The position numbers were made by a program, and so were the translations under genes. A stretch of DNA of 41,755 nucleotides from Clostridiales bacterium (GTDB taxonomy: Bacteria > Bacillota > Clostridia > Oscillospirales > Oscillospiraceae), in NCBI GenBank assembly GCA_004558115.1, contig SFDT01000026.1, positions 1 through 41,755 on the forward strand, in the 5' to 3' direction. The notes below the pieces were generated by a model, which searched no databases, had not been told where the DNA came from, and saw only the letters and a list, made by a program, of their open reading frames with translations. This document shows, piece after piece, positions 23,630 to 30,944 of this stretch (position 1 is its first letter; each line of letters begins with the position of its first letter).

Positions 23630-23667
23630 CAGCCCGCCGGGGAATTTCCCCGGCGGGCTGCTTTTTT
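23630..23667. terminator. bidirectional terminator
   Basis: 13-bp GC stem 23630-23642 / 23648-23660 with an AATTT loop, then TTTTTT 23662-23667; shared with folA on the minus strand. Confidence 0.9.
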
Positions 23668-24164
23668 CACAGCTTCGTATTCACATAGTCCACAAAGCGG
23701 TAGGTGACGCCGTTTTCCGTAATAGGGTCGCTGACGGCCTCCACCTCCCAGCCCGGCAGCTTATCCAGGTTGGGGAAGAAGGTGTCCGCCTCCGGCGCGG
23801 CGGCGTCCACCCGGGTGACGAAGGCCCGCTTGCACTTGGGCAACAGGGCGGTATAGACGCTGCCGCCGCCGATGACCCAGAGTTTTTCCACCTCCGTGCC
23901 GGCCGCGGCCTCCAGGGCCGCCTGGGGGCTGGGGACGATCTCGCAGCCCTCCCGGTCGAAGTCCACCTTGTGGGTGATGACAATGTTCCGCCGGCGGGGC
24001 AGGGGCCTGCCGCCGGGGAAGGAGTCCAGGGTCTTGCGGCCCAGAATGACGGTGCCGTCAATGGTCAGGGAACGAAAGCGCTTCATGTCCGTGGGCAGGG
24101 AGAACAGCAGTCCGCCCTCACAGCCGATGGCCCAGTTTTGGTCGGCGACGACGATACAATTCAT
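23667..24164 (-). CDS. folA: dihydrofolate reductase
   Basis: 165-aa enzyme reducing dihydrofolate to tetrahydrofolate with NADPH, the target of trimethoprim. Seen: CIVVADQNWAIGCEGGLLFSLP at the start, active-site D26 in PTDMKRFRSLT, VILGRKTLDSFPGGRPLP, and the NADPH loop WVIGGGSVYTALLP. It lies 12 bp after thyA and is co-transcribed. It appears intact, which contrasts with the damaged thyA. Confidence 0.95.
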   Translation of the reverse strand: MNCIVVADQNWAIGCEGGLLFSLPTDMKRFRSLTIDGTVILGRKTLDSFPGGRPLPRRRNIVITHKVDFDREGCEIVPSPQAALEAAAGTEVEKLWVIGGGSVYTALLPKCKRAFVTRVDAAAPEADTFFPNLDKLPGWEVEAVSDPITENGVTYRFVDYVNTKL

Positions 24165-24176
24165 ATGGCATTCACC

Positions 24177-24966
24177 TCAAATGGCAATGGGGATCTTGTC
24201 TTCAAAGGGGGCGGGGGTGTATCCCTCCAGGGAGAAGCTGGCGGGGGTGAAGTCGTAAAAGTCGGTGACGCTGGGGTCCACCGTGAATTTCGGGGCGGGA
24301 GCGGGGGTCTGGGTCAGCATTTTTTCCACGATGGGCACATGGCGGTCGTAGATGTGGGCGTCGGCGATGACATGGACCAGCTGGCCGGGCACCAGGCCGC
24401 TGACCTGGGCGAACATGTGGACCAGCACGGCGTACTGCACCACGTTCCAGTTGTTGGCGGCCAGCATATCCTGGCTCCGCTGGTTCAAAATGGCGTTGAG
24501 CACGTTGCCGGAGACGTTGGAGGTCCTGGAAATTGTAGATATTGGTGAGGATGCGCCGGGAGGCGGGATTGTGCTTCAGGTCGTACAGTACCCGGTCCAC
24601 CTGGTCCATGTCCCCCTCGGGATAGTGGTGCTTCACCGCCAGCTGGTAGCCGTAGGCCTTGCCGATGGAGCCGGTCTCATCCGCCCACTGGTCCCAGATC
24701 TTGGCGTCCAGGTCGTGGATGTTGTTGGACTTTTTCTGCCAGATCCACAAAAGCTCCTTCACCGCCGTTTTCCAGTAGGTCCGGCGGATGGTCAGAATGG
24801 GGAACTCCGCTTGCAGGTCGTAGCGGTTCACGATGCCGAATTTCTTTACGGTGTGGGCGGGCGTGCCGTCCTCCCAGTGGGGGCGGACCTCCCGGTCCGT
24901 GTCCCAGACGCCGTTTTCCAGAATGTCCCGGCAGTTTTGGATAAAGAGTTCGTCGGCGCGGCTCAT
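24177..24966 (-). pseudogene. thyA: thymidylate synthase, broken by an internal deletion
   Basis: Thymidylate synthase makes dTMP from dUMP with methylene-tetrahydrofolate. The first part is intact from the start at 24966 (AGGAGG upstream) through RRILTNIYNFQDL at residue 149. Reading then continues in another frame as SNVSGNVLNAILNQRSQDM to the natural end (stop at 24177). The family segment between them, which should contain the catalytic Pro-Cys, is absent. The junction is at about 24518-24525. The lost stretch is estimated at about 41 bp, not a multiple of three. Unrepaired, the frame yields a 254-residue chimera. Either a true null mutation or a sequencing/assembly error. Confidence 0.85.
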
Positions 24967-24998
24967 GGCACAGTCCTCCTATTGGTTGCATTTCTCAT

Positions 24999-25027
24999 AG
25001 TATACCAAATCTCGCGGACGGTGTATA
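24999..25027 (-). promoter_or_regulatory. thyA-folA promoter
   Basis: Minus strand TATACT at 25004-24999 with TGG directly before it (extended -10); a TATACA -35-like hexamer sits 17 bp upstream at 25027-25022. Confidence 0.6.
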
Positions 25028-25115
25028 GCCAAAAATTTGACGGAATTCGATTCCGTTTTCGACTGAACCACCAAAGGTACCACAAAAGTTTTGTATCATT
25101 TGTATGAAATTCTGA

Positions 25116-25144
25116 TTGAGAAATGGTAAAAAGTGCGATAAGAT
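25116..25144 (+). promoter_or_regulatory. promoter of AraC/MATE unit
   Basis: TTGAGA at 25116-25121, 17 bp, TAAGAT at 25139-25144. Confidence 0.6.
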
Positions 25145-25177
25145 AGGGGCCGCTGAAATGAAAGAGGGGGTGCTCCT

Positions 25178-26026
25178 ATGCTGGACCGCAGCGAAGTGGG
25201 CAAGCGGGGATATCTGAACGAGGATTTCCGCCTGTTCCACCTGAAAGACAGCCGCGCCCAGAAGCTGGATTACCATTATCACGAATTTGACAAGCTCATC
25301 CTGGTGCTGGGGGGGAAGGTGTCCTACGTGGTGGAGGGTGTCACCTACTTCCTCCAGCCCTGGGACCTGCTGCTGGTGCAGCACAATATGATCCACCGCC
25401 CTGTCATCGACCCGGCGGCGCCCTATGAGCGGGTGGTCATCTGGCTGGGGCGGGAGTGGCTGCAAAAGCGCAGCGACCCCGGCGAGGCCCTGGACACCTG
25501 CTTTGAGACTGCCCGGCAGCGGGGTTTCCACCTGCTGCGGTTCGGGGCGGAGCGGCGGCTGCAGTACATGCAGACCATCCAGCGGCTGGAGGAGGCCCTG
25601 GTGTCCCGGGAGTTCGGCGCCGCCCGGCTGGCGGACACATTGTGCCAGCAGGTGCTCATCGGCGTGAACCGGGATATCCTTCGGGACCGCACCGCCCAGG
25701 AGCAGCGGGACAGCTACCGGGTGGACCCCAAAATGGAGGAGGTCCTCCGCTACATCGGGGAGCATCTGGAGGAGGACCTCTCCGTGGACGCCCTGGCAAA
25801 CCGCTTTTACCTGAGCCGGTACTATCTGATGCACCGCTTCAAGGCCGTCACCGGCTATACCCTGCACCAGTACATCAACCAGAAGCGGCTGCTGCGGGCG
25901 GGGGAGCTCATCCGCGCCGGCGTGCCGGTGATGAAGGCGGCGGAGCAGGCGGGCTTCGCGGAGTACTCCACCTTCCTGCGGGCCTTCCAGAACACCTTCC
26001 ACATGAGCCCCCGGGAGTTTCGGTGA
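25178..26026 (+). CDS. AraC family regulator with cupin sensor
   Basis: 282-aa transcription factor. The N-terminal cupin (about 25-110) includes LDYHYHEFDKLILVLGGKVSYVV and LQPWDLLLVQHNMIHRP, which bind a small ligand. The C-terminal AraC double HTH (about 185-282) has LRYIGEHLEEDLSVDALANRF, LSRYYLMHRFKAVTGYTLHQ and AEQAGFAEYSTFLRAFQNTF. It is 29 bp upstream of a MATE gene in the same direction and probably controls it as a local activator. The ligand is unknown. Confidence 0.9.
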   Translation: MLDRSEVGKRGYLNEDFRLFHLKDSRAQKLDYHYHEFDKLILVLGGKVSYVVEGVTYFLQPWDLLLVQHNMIHRPVIDPAAPYERVVIWLGREWLQKRSDPGEALDTCFETARQRGFHLLRFGAERRLQYMQTIQRLEEALVSREFGAARLADTLCQQVLIGVNRDILRDRTAQEQRDSYRVDPKMEEVLRYIGEHLEEDLSVDALANRFYLSRYYLMHRFKAVTGYTLHQYINQKRLLRAGELIRAGVPVMKAAEQAGFAEYSTFLRAFQNTFHMSPREFR

Positions 26027-26055
26027 GCAAGCGATAGGAGAGAGAAAAGCGACCA

Positions 26056-27405
26056 ATGGAAACGAAACAACTGACTGTGGAATTCAGCCGCCAGGACCTG
26101 CAGAGGCTTATCATTCCCCTGGTGGTGGAGCAGCTGCTGGCCATCACCGTGGGGCTGTTTGACTCCGTCATGGTGTCCCACGTGGGGGAGGCGGCCATCT
26201 CCGCCGTGTCCTTGGTGGACACCGTCAACGTGCTGCTGGTGAACGCCTTTTCCGCCCTGGCCACCGGCGGCGCCGTCATCGCCGGCCAGTACCTGGGACG
26301 GCGGGAGCCCCGGAAAGCGGGCCACTCCGGCCAGCAGCTGCTGCTGTTCATGGGCGAGGCGTCTTTGCTCATCATGGTGGTGTTTTACCTGGGCAAGGGC
26401 TTTGTGCTGCACGTGGTGTTCGGCCAGGTGGAGCCGGATGTGGCGGCCTACGCCAATACCTATTATATGATCGTGGAGGCGTCCACGCCTTTCCTGGCCA
26501 TTTACAGCGCCGGAGCGGCGCTGTTCCGGGTCATGGGCAACTCCAAGATCTCCATGTGGGTGTCCCTGGCCATGAACGCCATCAATGTGGCGGGCAACGC
26601 CCTTTTGATCTTCGGCCTCCACATGGGCGTGGAGGGCGTGGCCATCCCCACCCTGGTGTCCCGGGCGGCGGCCGCGGCGGCCATGGTGGTGCTGCTGAAG
26701 CGGCCGGGCCTTCCCATGCGGGTGGAGAAGTTCACTCTGCGTCACGACCGCTACGTGGTGAAAAACATTTTGCGCTTCGGCGTGCCCAACGGCCTGGAGA
26801 GCAGCATGTTCCAGCTGGGCAAGATCTTGCTGCTGTCCACGGTGTCCGTGCTGGGCACCGCCTCCGTGGCCGCCAACGCCATCGGCAACACCGTCTGCAC
26901 CTTCCAGTGTGTGGCGGGCAATGCCCTGGGCCTTTCCATCGTCACGGTGGTGTCCCGGTGCATCGGCGCCGGCAGCTATGAGCGGGCCCGGTTCTACACG
27001 AAAAAGCTCATGAAGTACACGTACCTGTTCATGTGGGGCGATGTCCTGCTCATCACCGCCCTGCTGCCCTTCATCATGAAGATGTACAGCGTGTCCCCCG
27101 AGGCGTCATCCTGCGCCAGGACCATCATTCTCATGCACGGCTTTATCGGCATGGTCCTGTGGCCGGCCTCCTTCACGCTGCCCCAGGCCCTCCGGGCCGC
27201 CGGTGACACCCGCTTCACCATGCTGGTGTCCACCGCCTCCATGTGGACCATGCGGGTGGGCTTCGGCATCCTGCTGGGCCGGTATTGGGGCTTCGGCGTC
27301 GTGGGCATCTGGATGGCCATGTTCATCGACTGGATGGTGCGGGTGGCATTTTTCGTACCCCGGTTCCACGGCCACAGGTGGGAGACCATGGGCCTGCGGG
27401 AGTGA
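26056..27405 (+). CDS. MATE family efflux transporter
   Basis: 449-aa membrane exporter with about 12 hydrophobic segments, MATE superfamily. It starts with the typical IPLVVEQLLAITVGLFDSVMVSHVGEAA and continues SALATGGAVIAGQYLGRREP. It follows the AraC regulator after 29 bp and is likely induced through it. It is only distantly similar to the MATE protein encoded at 13411-14802, so they are not a recent duplication. Substrate unknown; exported drugs, bile compounds or metabolic by-products are all possible. Confidence 0.92.
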   Translation: METKQLTVEFSRQDLQRLIIPLVVEQLLAITVGLFDSVMVSHVGEAAISAVSLVDTVNVLLVNAFSALATGGAVIAGQYLGRREPRKAGHSGQQLLLFMGEASLLIMVVFYLGKGFVLHVVFGQVEPDVAAYANTYYMIVEASTPFLAIYSAGAALFRVMGNSKISMWVSLAMNAINVAGNALLIFGLHMGVEGVAIPTLVSRAAAAAAMVVLLKRPGLPMRVEKFTLRHDRYVVKNILRFGVPNGLESSMFQLGKILLLSTVSVLGTASVAANAIGNTVCTFQCVAGNALGLSIVTVVSRCIGAGSYERARFYTKKLMKYTYLFMWGDVLLITALLPFIMKMYSVSPEASSCARTIILMHGFIGMVLWPASFTLPQALRAAGDTRFTMLVSTASMWTMRVGFGILLGRYWGFGVVGIWMAMFIDWMVRVAFFVPRFHGHRWETMGLRE

Positions 27406-27418
27406 AAGCCTGCGTCTC

Positions 27419-27459
27419 AAAACAAGCCCCCTCCGGCACAGCCGGAGGGGGCTTGTTTT
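27419..27459. terminator. bidirectional terminator
   Basis: 19-bp perfect stem 27419-27437 / 27441-27459, ACA loop, A-run left and T-run right; between convergent MATE and AraC genes. Confidence 0.9.
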
Positions 27460-28354
27460 ATTCCTCTTTTCCCTGCTCCGGCTTTACCTGGAAGGACTGG
27501 CGGAACTTCCGGGGCGGGATGCCGGTGTACTTGGAAAATTGCAGGTCGAAATAGTTCTGGGTGTCATAGCCCACCAGCTCCGCGATGCGGGAGATGGGCA
27601 GGTCCGTGGAAATGAGCAGGTTCTGGGCCTCTCCGATGCGGCGGCGCAGCAGGTACTGCCGGGGGGAGAAGCCGCAGGTCTCCTTGAAGGCGTGGGCCAG
27701 GTAGTAGGGGCTCACATGAAGGACCTGGCCGATCTGCTGGAGGGTCAGGGGCTCGCTGTAATGCTGGTCGATATACTCCTTCACCCGCAGGCCCAGGGCG
27801 CCCTGCTCCGTCTCCGCCGGCAGCCGCTGGGGCGCGGCGCCGGTCAGGTATAGAATGCGGCCCAGCAGGGACAGCAGCAGGTGGTGGCAGAAGGCCTCGC
27901 AGCCGGGCTGGTCGGCGGAGAGGTAGCGGTACATCATGTCGTACAGGGTCCACAGGTCCTCCAGCTCCGCCCCCACGTGGTACACGGCGGGGGCGTCGTC
28001 GGGGATGAGGGCGTTCTCCCGCAGGCCCGGCAGGCGCAGGCCCGCGAAGGCCACGCAGCAGCTGTCGATGGCGCCGTCGGCGCCGCCGGTGAGCTCGTCG
28101 TGGACCACGCCGCTGTTGAACAGCATCAGGTCGCCGCCTTGGATGTCATAGGTCTTTTCCCCGATGAGGAAGCGGGCCTGGCCGCTGTGGACCAGCATGG
28201 CCTCGGCAAAATCCGGGTGGGCGTGGAGCAGGCGGGGGTGGGCATTGTCAGAGGGGGCCCGCCGGCTGATGTAGAGCAGGCGGGGCATATTGTCCGGCGT
28301 GAACACTGGCTGAAAGTCCCGTTTCACGAGACACTGGACCTGTAAGTCCGGCAT
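27458..28354 (-). CDS. AraC family regulator with cupin sensor
   Basis: 298-aa AraC-type factor. The N-terminal cupin includes HPDFAEAMLVHSGQARFLIG and IQGGDLMLFNSGVVHDEL; the C-terminal HTH pair includes YSEPLTLQQIGQVLHVSPYYL, AHAFKETCGFSPRQYLLRRR and AELVGYDTQNYFDLQFSKYT. Start at 28354 has AAGGAGG. Its 3' end overlaps the shared terminator. The nearest divergent unit is the 19-residue peptide gene at 28626, about 270 bp away; the convergent neighbour is the MATE gene. The target genes are not evident. Confidence 0.9.
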   Translation of the reverse strand: MPDLQVQCLVKRDFQPVFTPDNMPRLLYISRRAPSDNAHPRLLHAHPDFAEAMLVHSGQARFLIGEKTYDIQGGDLMLFNSGVVHDELTGGADGAIDSCCVAFAGLRLPGLRENALIPDDAPAVYHVGAELEDLWTLYDMMYRYLSADQPGCEAFCHHLLLSLLGRILYLTGAAPQRLPAETEQGALGLRVKEYIDQHYSEPLTLQQIGQVLHVSPYYLAHAFKETCGFSPRQYLLRRRIGEAQNLLISTDLPISRIAELVGYDTQNYFDLQFSKYTGIPPRKFRQSFQVKPEQGKEE

Positions 28355-28575
28355 GGGCGGTCCTCCTTCGGCGTGCCCGCGGAGCGGACAGCAAGATTTT
28401 ATAAATTCCCGGGAAAGCGGCGGCCGCGGGCGGAAGCGGGAAATGGGCCGGTCCGGGCAAAAAATTGCAAACGTTGTGATAGTGGCTAAAAAATAGGGAT
28501 AATTTTTGATAAAACAGGCAGGTAAACGATTTTTTCAAACTCGGCAAGAAGTTGAATGTAAATTGGGAAGCGCCG
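28355..28575. other. intergenic region, mostly unexplained
   Basis: About 220 bp between the AraC start and the small-peptide unit. The left part is GC-rich; the right part (28460-28560) is AT-rich. TGCAAACGTTGTGA at 28465-28478 resembles half of a LacI/GalR-type operator around a central CG, but the second half is poor. I see no gene in it. Confidence 0.4.
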
Positions 28576-28578
28576 TGG

Positions 28579-28584
28579 TATCAT
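28579..28584 (+). promoter_or_regulatory. extended -10 promoter of the small-peptide gene
   Basis: TATCAT at 28579-28584 with TGG before it. A TTGAAT hexamer lies 21 bp upstream (28552-28557), too far for a standard -35, so the extended -10 probably carries the promoter. The expected start is near 28591. Confidence 0.6.
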
Positions 28585-28625
28585 ACAGACAACATCAAGG
28601 AGAACGAAACAAGGAGGTGCCTGCA

Positions 28626-28685
28626 ATGCTGTACACAGTGATCTGCATCCTGGCTCTGGGCGGTGCCATGGCCCTGAACGGCTGA
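28626..28685 (+). CDS. 19-residue hydrophobic peptide in its own transcription unit
   Basis: Small reading frame MLYTVICILALGGAMALNG followed by TGA. It has an ideal ribosome site (AAGGAGG, 8 nt from the ATG), an extended -10 promoter about 40 bp upstream and a strong terminator about 25 bp downstream. The whole unit is about 155 nt and encodes nothing else. The peptide is one hydrophobic stretch, long enough for a short membrane helix, with no charged residue except the termini. It could be a type-I-toxin-like peptide, a regulator of a membrane protein, or an incidental frame in a small RNA. I do not recognise a family. Confidence 0.6.
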   Translation: MLYTVICILALGGAMALNG

Positions 28686-28710
28686 TCTGCCAGCCGCTTT
28701 TTGAACATTC

Positions 28711-28744
28711 CAGGCGGCTCTCGAAAGAGAGCCGCCTGTTTTTT
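28711..28744. terminator. terminator of the small-peptide unit
   Basis: 12-bp stem 28711-28722 / 28727-28738 with GAAA tetraloop, then TTTTTT 28739-28744. It lies between this unit and the convergent alcohol dehydrogenase gene. Confidence 0.92.
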
Positions 28745-28749
28745 CGCAC

Positions 28750-29928
28750 TCAGCGGGCGGCTAGCTCCAAAATGGCGGCCATGTCATCTTCGTGGATGGG
28801 CGTGAAGCCGCCGAAGGGGAAGCCGTTCGGCTTTTTGGCCCGGTGGGCCACCAGGGCGGGGATGTCCCCGGCCTTGGCGCCGATCTCGGCGAAGGTGGTG
28901 GGCATGCCGATGGAGCGCAGCCAGGCCACCAGACGCTCCACGCCGGCCCGGGCGGTGTTCTCCGGCTGGCGGAAATCCATCTCGCAGCCGAACACCCGCA
29001 CGGCGAACTGGGCGAAGCGGGCAATGTCCCGGTCCATGACGTAGGTCATCCAGGCGGGAGTCACCACCGCCAGGCCCGCGCCGTGGGCGCAGTCGTACAG
29101 GGCGGAGAGCTCATGCTCGATCTGGTGGCTGGCCCAGTCCTGCCGGCGGCCCACGCCGCAGAGGTTGTTGTGGGCCAGCATACCCGCCCACATGAGGTCC
29201 GCCCGGGCGTTGTAGTCGCCGGGGTCTGCCAGGGCCCTGGGCGCGGCGGTGAGGATGGTCTTCATGAGGCCCTCGCACAGGCGGTCCGTCACATCCACGT
29301 GCTCCGTGGGGGTGAAGTACCGCTCCATGATGTGGGAGAGCATATCCGCGGCGCCGCTGGCGGTCTGATAGGCGGGGAGGGAGCAGGTGTACCGGGGGTT
29401 CATGACGGCGAACACGGGGCGGTAGATGTCGCTTTTGATGTTGCCCCATTTCAGGTTCTCCCCCTCCAGGGTGATGACGGTGGAGTCGGAGGCCTCGCTG
29501 CCGGTGGCGGACAGGGTCAGCACCACGCCCACGGGCACGGTCTTTTCCGCCGCCTTTTTGGAGTAGAAGTCCCAGAAGTCCCCGTCGTAGGGCACGCCCA
29601 CGCCGATGGCCTTGGCGGTGTCGATGGCGCTGCCGCCGCCCACGGCCAGGATGAAGTCCACCCCCTCCCGGCGGCACAGGTCGATGCCCTCGTACACCTT
29701 GCCGCTGCGGGGATTGGGCTGGACGCCGCCCAGCTCCACCCAGGGGATGCCGGCCGCCCGCAGGGAGGCGGCCACGTCGTCATAGGCGCCGTTGCGCTTG
29801 ATGCTGCCGCCGCCGTATACCATCAGCACCTTTGTGCCGCCGAAGCGGCGCACCAGGGCGCCGGTGTTTTGCTCCTCCCCGTCGCCGAAGGCGAACAGGG
29901 TGGGAGAATAAAAGGTAAAGTTGTTCAT
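28750..29928 (-). CDS. iron-containing alcohol dehydrogenase
   Basis: 392-aa group-III alcohol dehydrogenase of the YqhD/butanol dehydrogenase type, reducing aldehydes or ketones with NAD(P)H. Seen: nucleotide site GGGSAIDTAK, the metal region with Asp and His in SGAADMLSHIMERYF, then histidines in WASHQIEHELSALYDCAHGAGLA. Start MNNFTFYSP at 29928, with AAAGGACC upstream. It is the last gene of a minus-strand redox operon, 38 bp after the D-2-hydroxyacid dehydrogenase. Metal (Fe or Zn) and physiological substrate are not determined. Confidence 0.92.
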   Translation of the reverse strand: MNNFTFYSPTLFAFGDGEEQNTGALVRRFGGTKVLMVYGGGSIKRNGAYDDVAASLRAAGIPWVELGGVQPNPRSGKVYEGIDLCRREGVDFILAVGGGSAIDTAKAIGVGVPYDGDFWDFYSKKAAEKTVPVGVVLTLSATGSEASDSTVITLEGENLKWGNIKSDIYRPVFAVMNPRYTCSLPAYQTASGAADMLSHIMERYFTPTEHVDVTDRLCEGLMKTILTAAPRALADPGDYNARADLMWAGMLAHNNLCGVGRRQDWASHQIEHELSALYDCAHGAGLAVVTPAWMTYVMDRDIARFAQFAVRVFGCEMDFRQPENTARAGVERLVAWLRSIGMPTTFAEIGAKAGDIPALVAHRAKKPNGFPFGGFTPIHEDDMAAILELAAR

Positions 29929-29966
29929 AATAAAAGGTCCTTTCCTTATGATATGCCTGTTTTGCT

Positions 29967-30938
29967 TCAGTATCCCAGCGTCCGGTCCACCAGGTTCACC
30001 AGGGGACGGCCCGCGGCGTAGTTGGCAAGGTCCTGGCAGAACATGTCCACGTTTACGTCGCAGGTGTAGCCCAGGGTCATGTTGCCGGAGACATGGGGCG
30101 TCAGAATGAGGTTCCGGGCGTTCCACAGGGGATGGTCCGGCGGCAGGGGCTCCGGGACCATGACATCCAGGGCGGCGCCCGCCAGCTGCCGGCTGTTCAG
30201 GGCCTCTGTCAGGGCATCCTGGTCCAGGGCGGTGCCCCGGCCCACGTTGATGACGTAGGCCTCCGGCGGCAGCAGGGCAATGCGCTGGCGGGAAAGAATG
30301 TTCTCCGTCTCCGGCGTGCTGGGCAGGGCCATCACCAGGATCTTCGTCTCCGGCAGCACCTCGTCCAGCCGGGAGATGGGCAGCACCCGGTCAAAATCCG
30401 CCGAGGGACGCCCGCTGCGGCTGAGGCCAGTGATCCTGGCGGCGCCCATGCCCCGCAGGCGCTGGGCCACGTTGGTGCCGATGTTGCCGGTGCCCAGGAT
30501 GGTGAACTCATTGTCCCGGATGGAGCGGATGGGCAGCTGGCGGGACCAGCTGTGCTGGCGGACCACCGCCTCGTACTCCGGCATCCGCCGCAGCAGCATG
30601 AGGGTCACCATGACCACATGCTCGGCGATGGTGACGCCGTAGCCGCTGGAATTGGTCAGCAGGCACTGGGGGTTGGCGAACACGGAGGGGTCCTTGCAGT
30701 AGATATCCACCCCGGCGAAGGAGCAGCAGTACCACTGCAAGGAGGCGGGAGCGGCCTTCAAAAGGGCCAGGTCGTGGGCGTAGAGCACCTCGCAGTGCTG
30801 GAGGCAGGCCCGGGCCTCCTCAAACTGGTCCAGGTCGAAGAAGTGGACGGAAAAGCCTGTCTCCCGGGCGGCTTTTTCGATCTGCGCCTTGTGGGCCGGC
30901 GTCAGAAATTCCAGATATACACAGATGTCACGGCTCAT
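29967..30938 (-). CDS. D-2-hydroxyacid dehydrogenase family protein
   Basis: 323-aa NAD(P)-dependent dehydrogenase of the D-isomer-specific 2-hydroxyacid family, interconverting 2-oxo acids and D-2-hydroxy acids. Seen: Rossmann loop LGTGNIGTNVAQRL, catalytic Arg in INVGRGTALDQ, the Glu in VPEPLPPDHPLW and the His in LTPHVSG. The N-terminal half is divergent and similar to the GhrA/PhoD-like branch. AAGGAGG ribosome site; 6 bp after the FAD protein stop, so co-transcribed and likely coupled. Substrate unknown. Confidence 0.92.
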   Translation of the reverse strand: MSRDICVYLEFLTPAHKAQIEKAARETGFSVHFFDLDQFEEARACLQHCEVLYAHDLALLKAAPASLQWYCCSFAGVDIYCKDPSVFANPQCLLTNSSGYGVTIAEHVVMVTLMLLRRMPEYEAVVRQHSWSRQLPIRSIRDNEFTILGTGNIGTNVAQRLRGMGAARITGLSRSGRPSADFDRVLPISRLDEVLPETKILVMALPSTPETENILSRQRIALLPPEAYVINVGRGTALDQDALTEALNSRQLAGAALDVMVPEPLPPDHPLWNARNLILTPHVSGNMTLGYTCDVNVDMFCQDLANYAAGRPLVNLVDRTLGY

Positions 30939-30944
30939 GATGAT

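Noticed and set aside
13411..27405. The two MATE genes as a duplicated segment
   Set aside because: Their protein sequences and neighbours differ clearly; they belong to different MATE branches.
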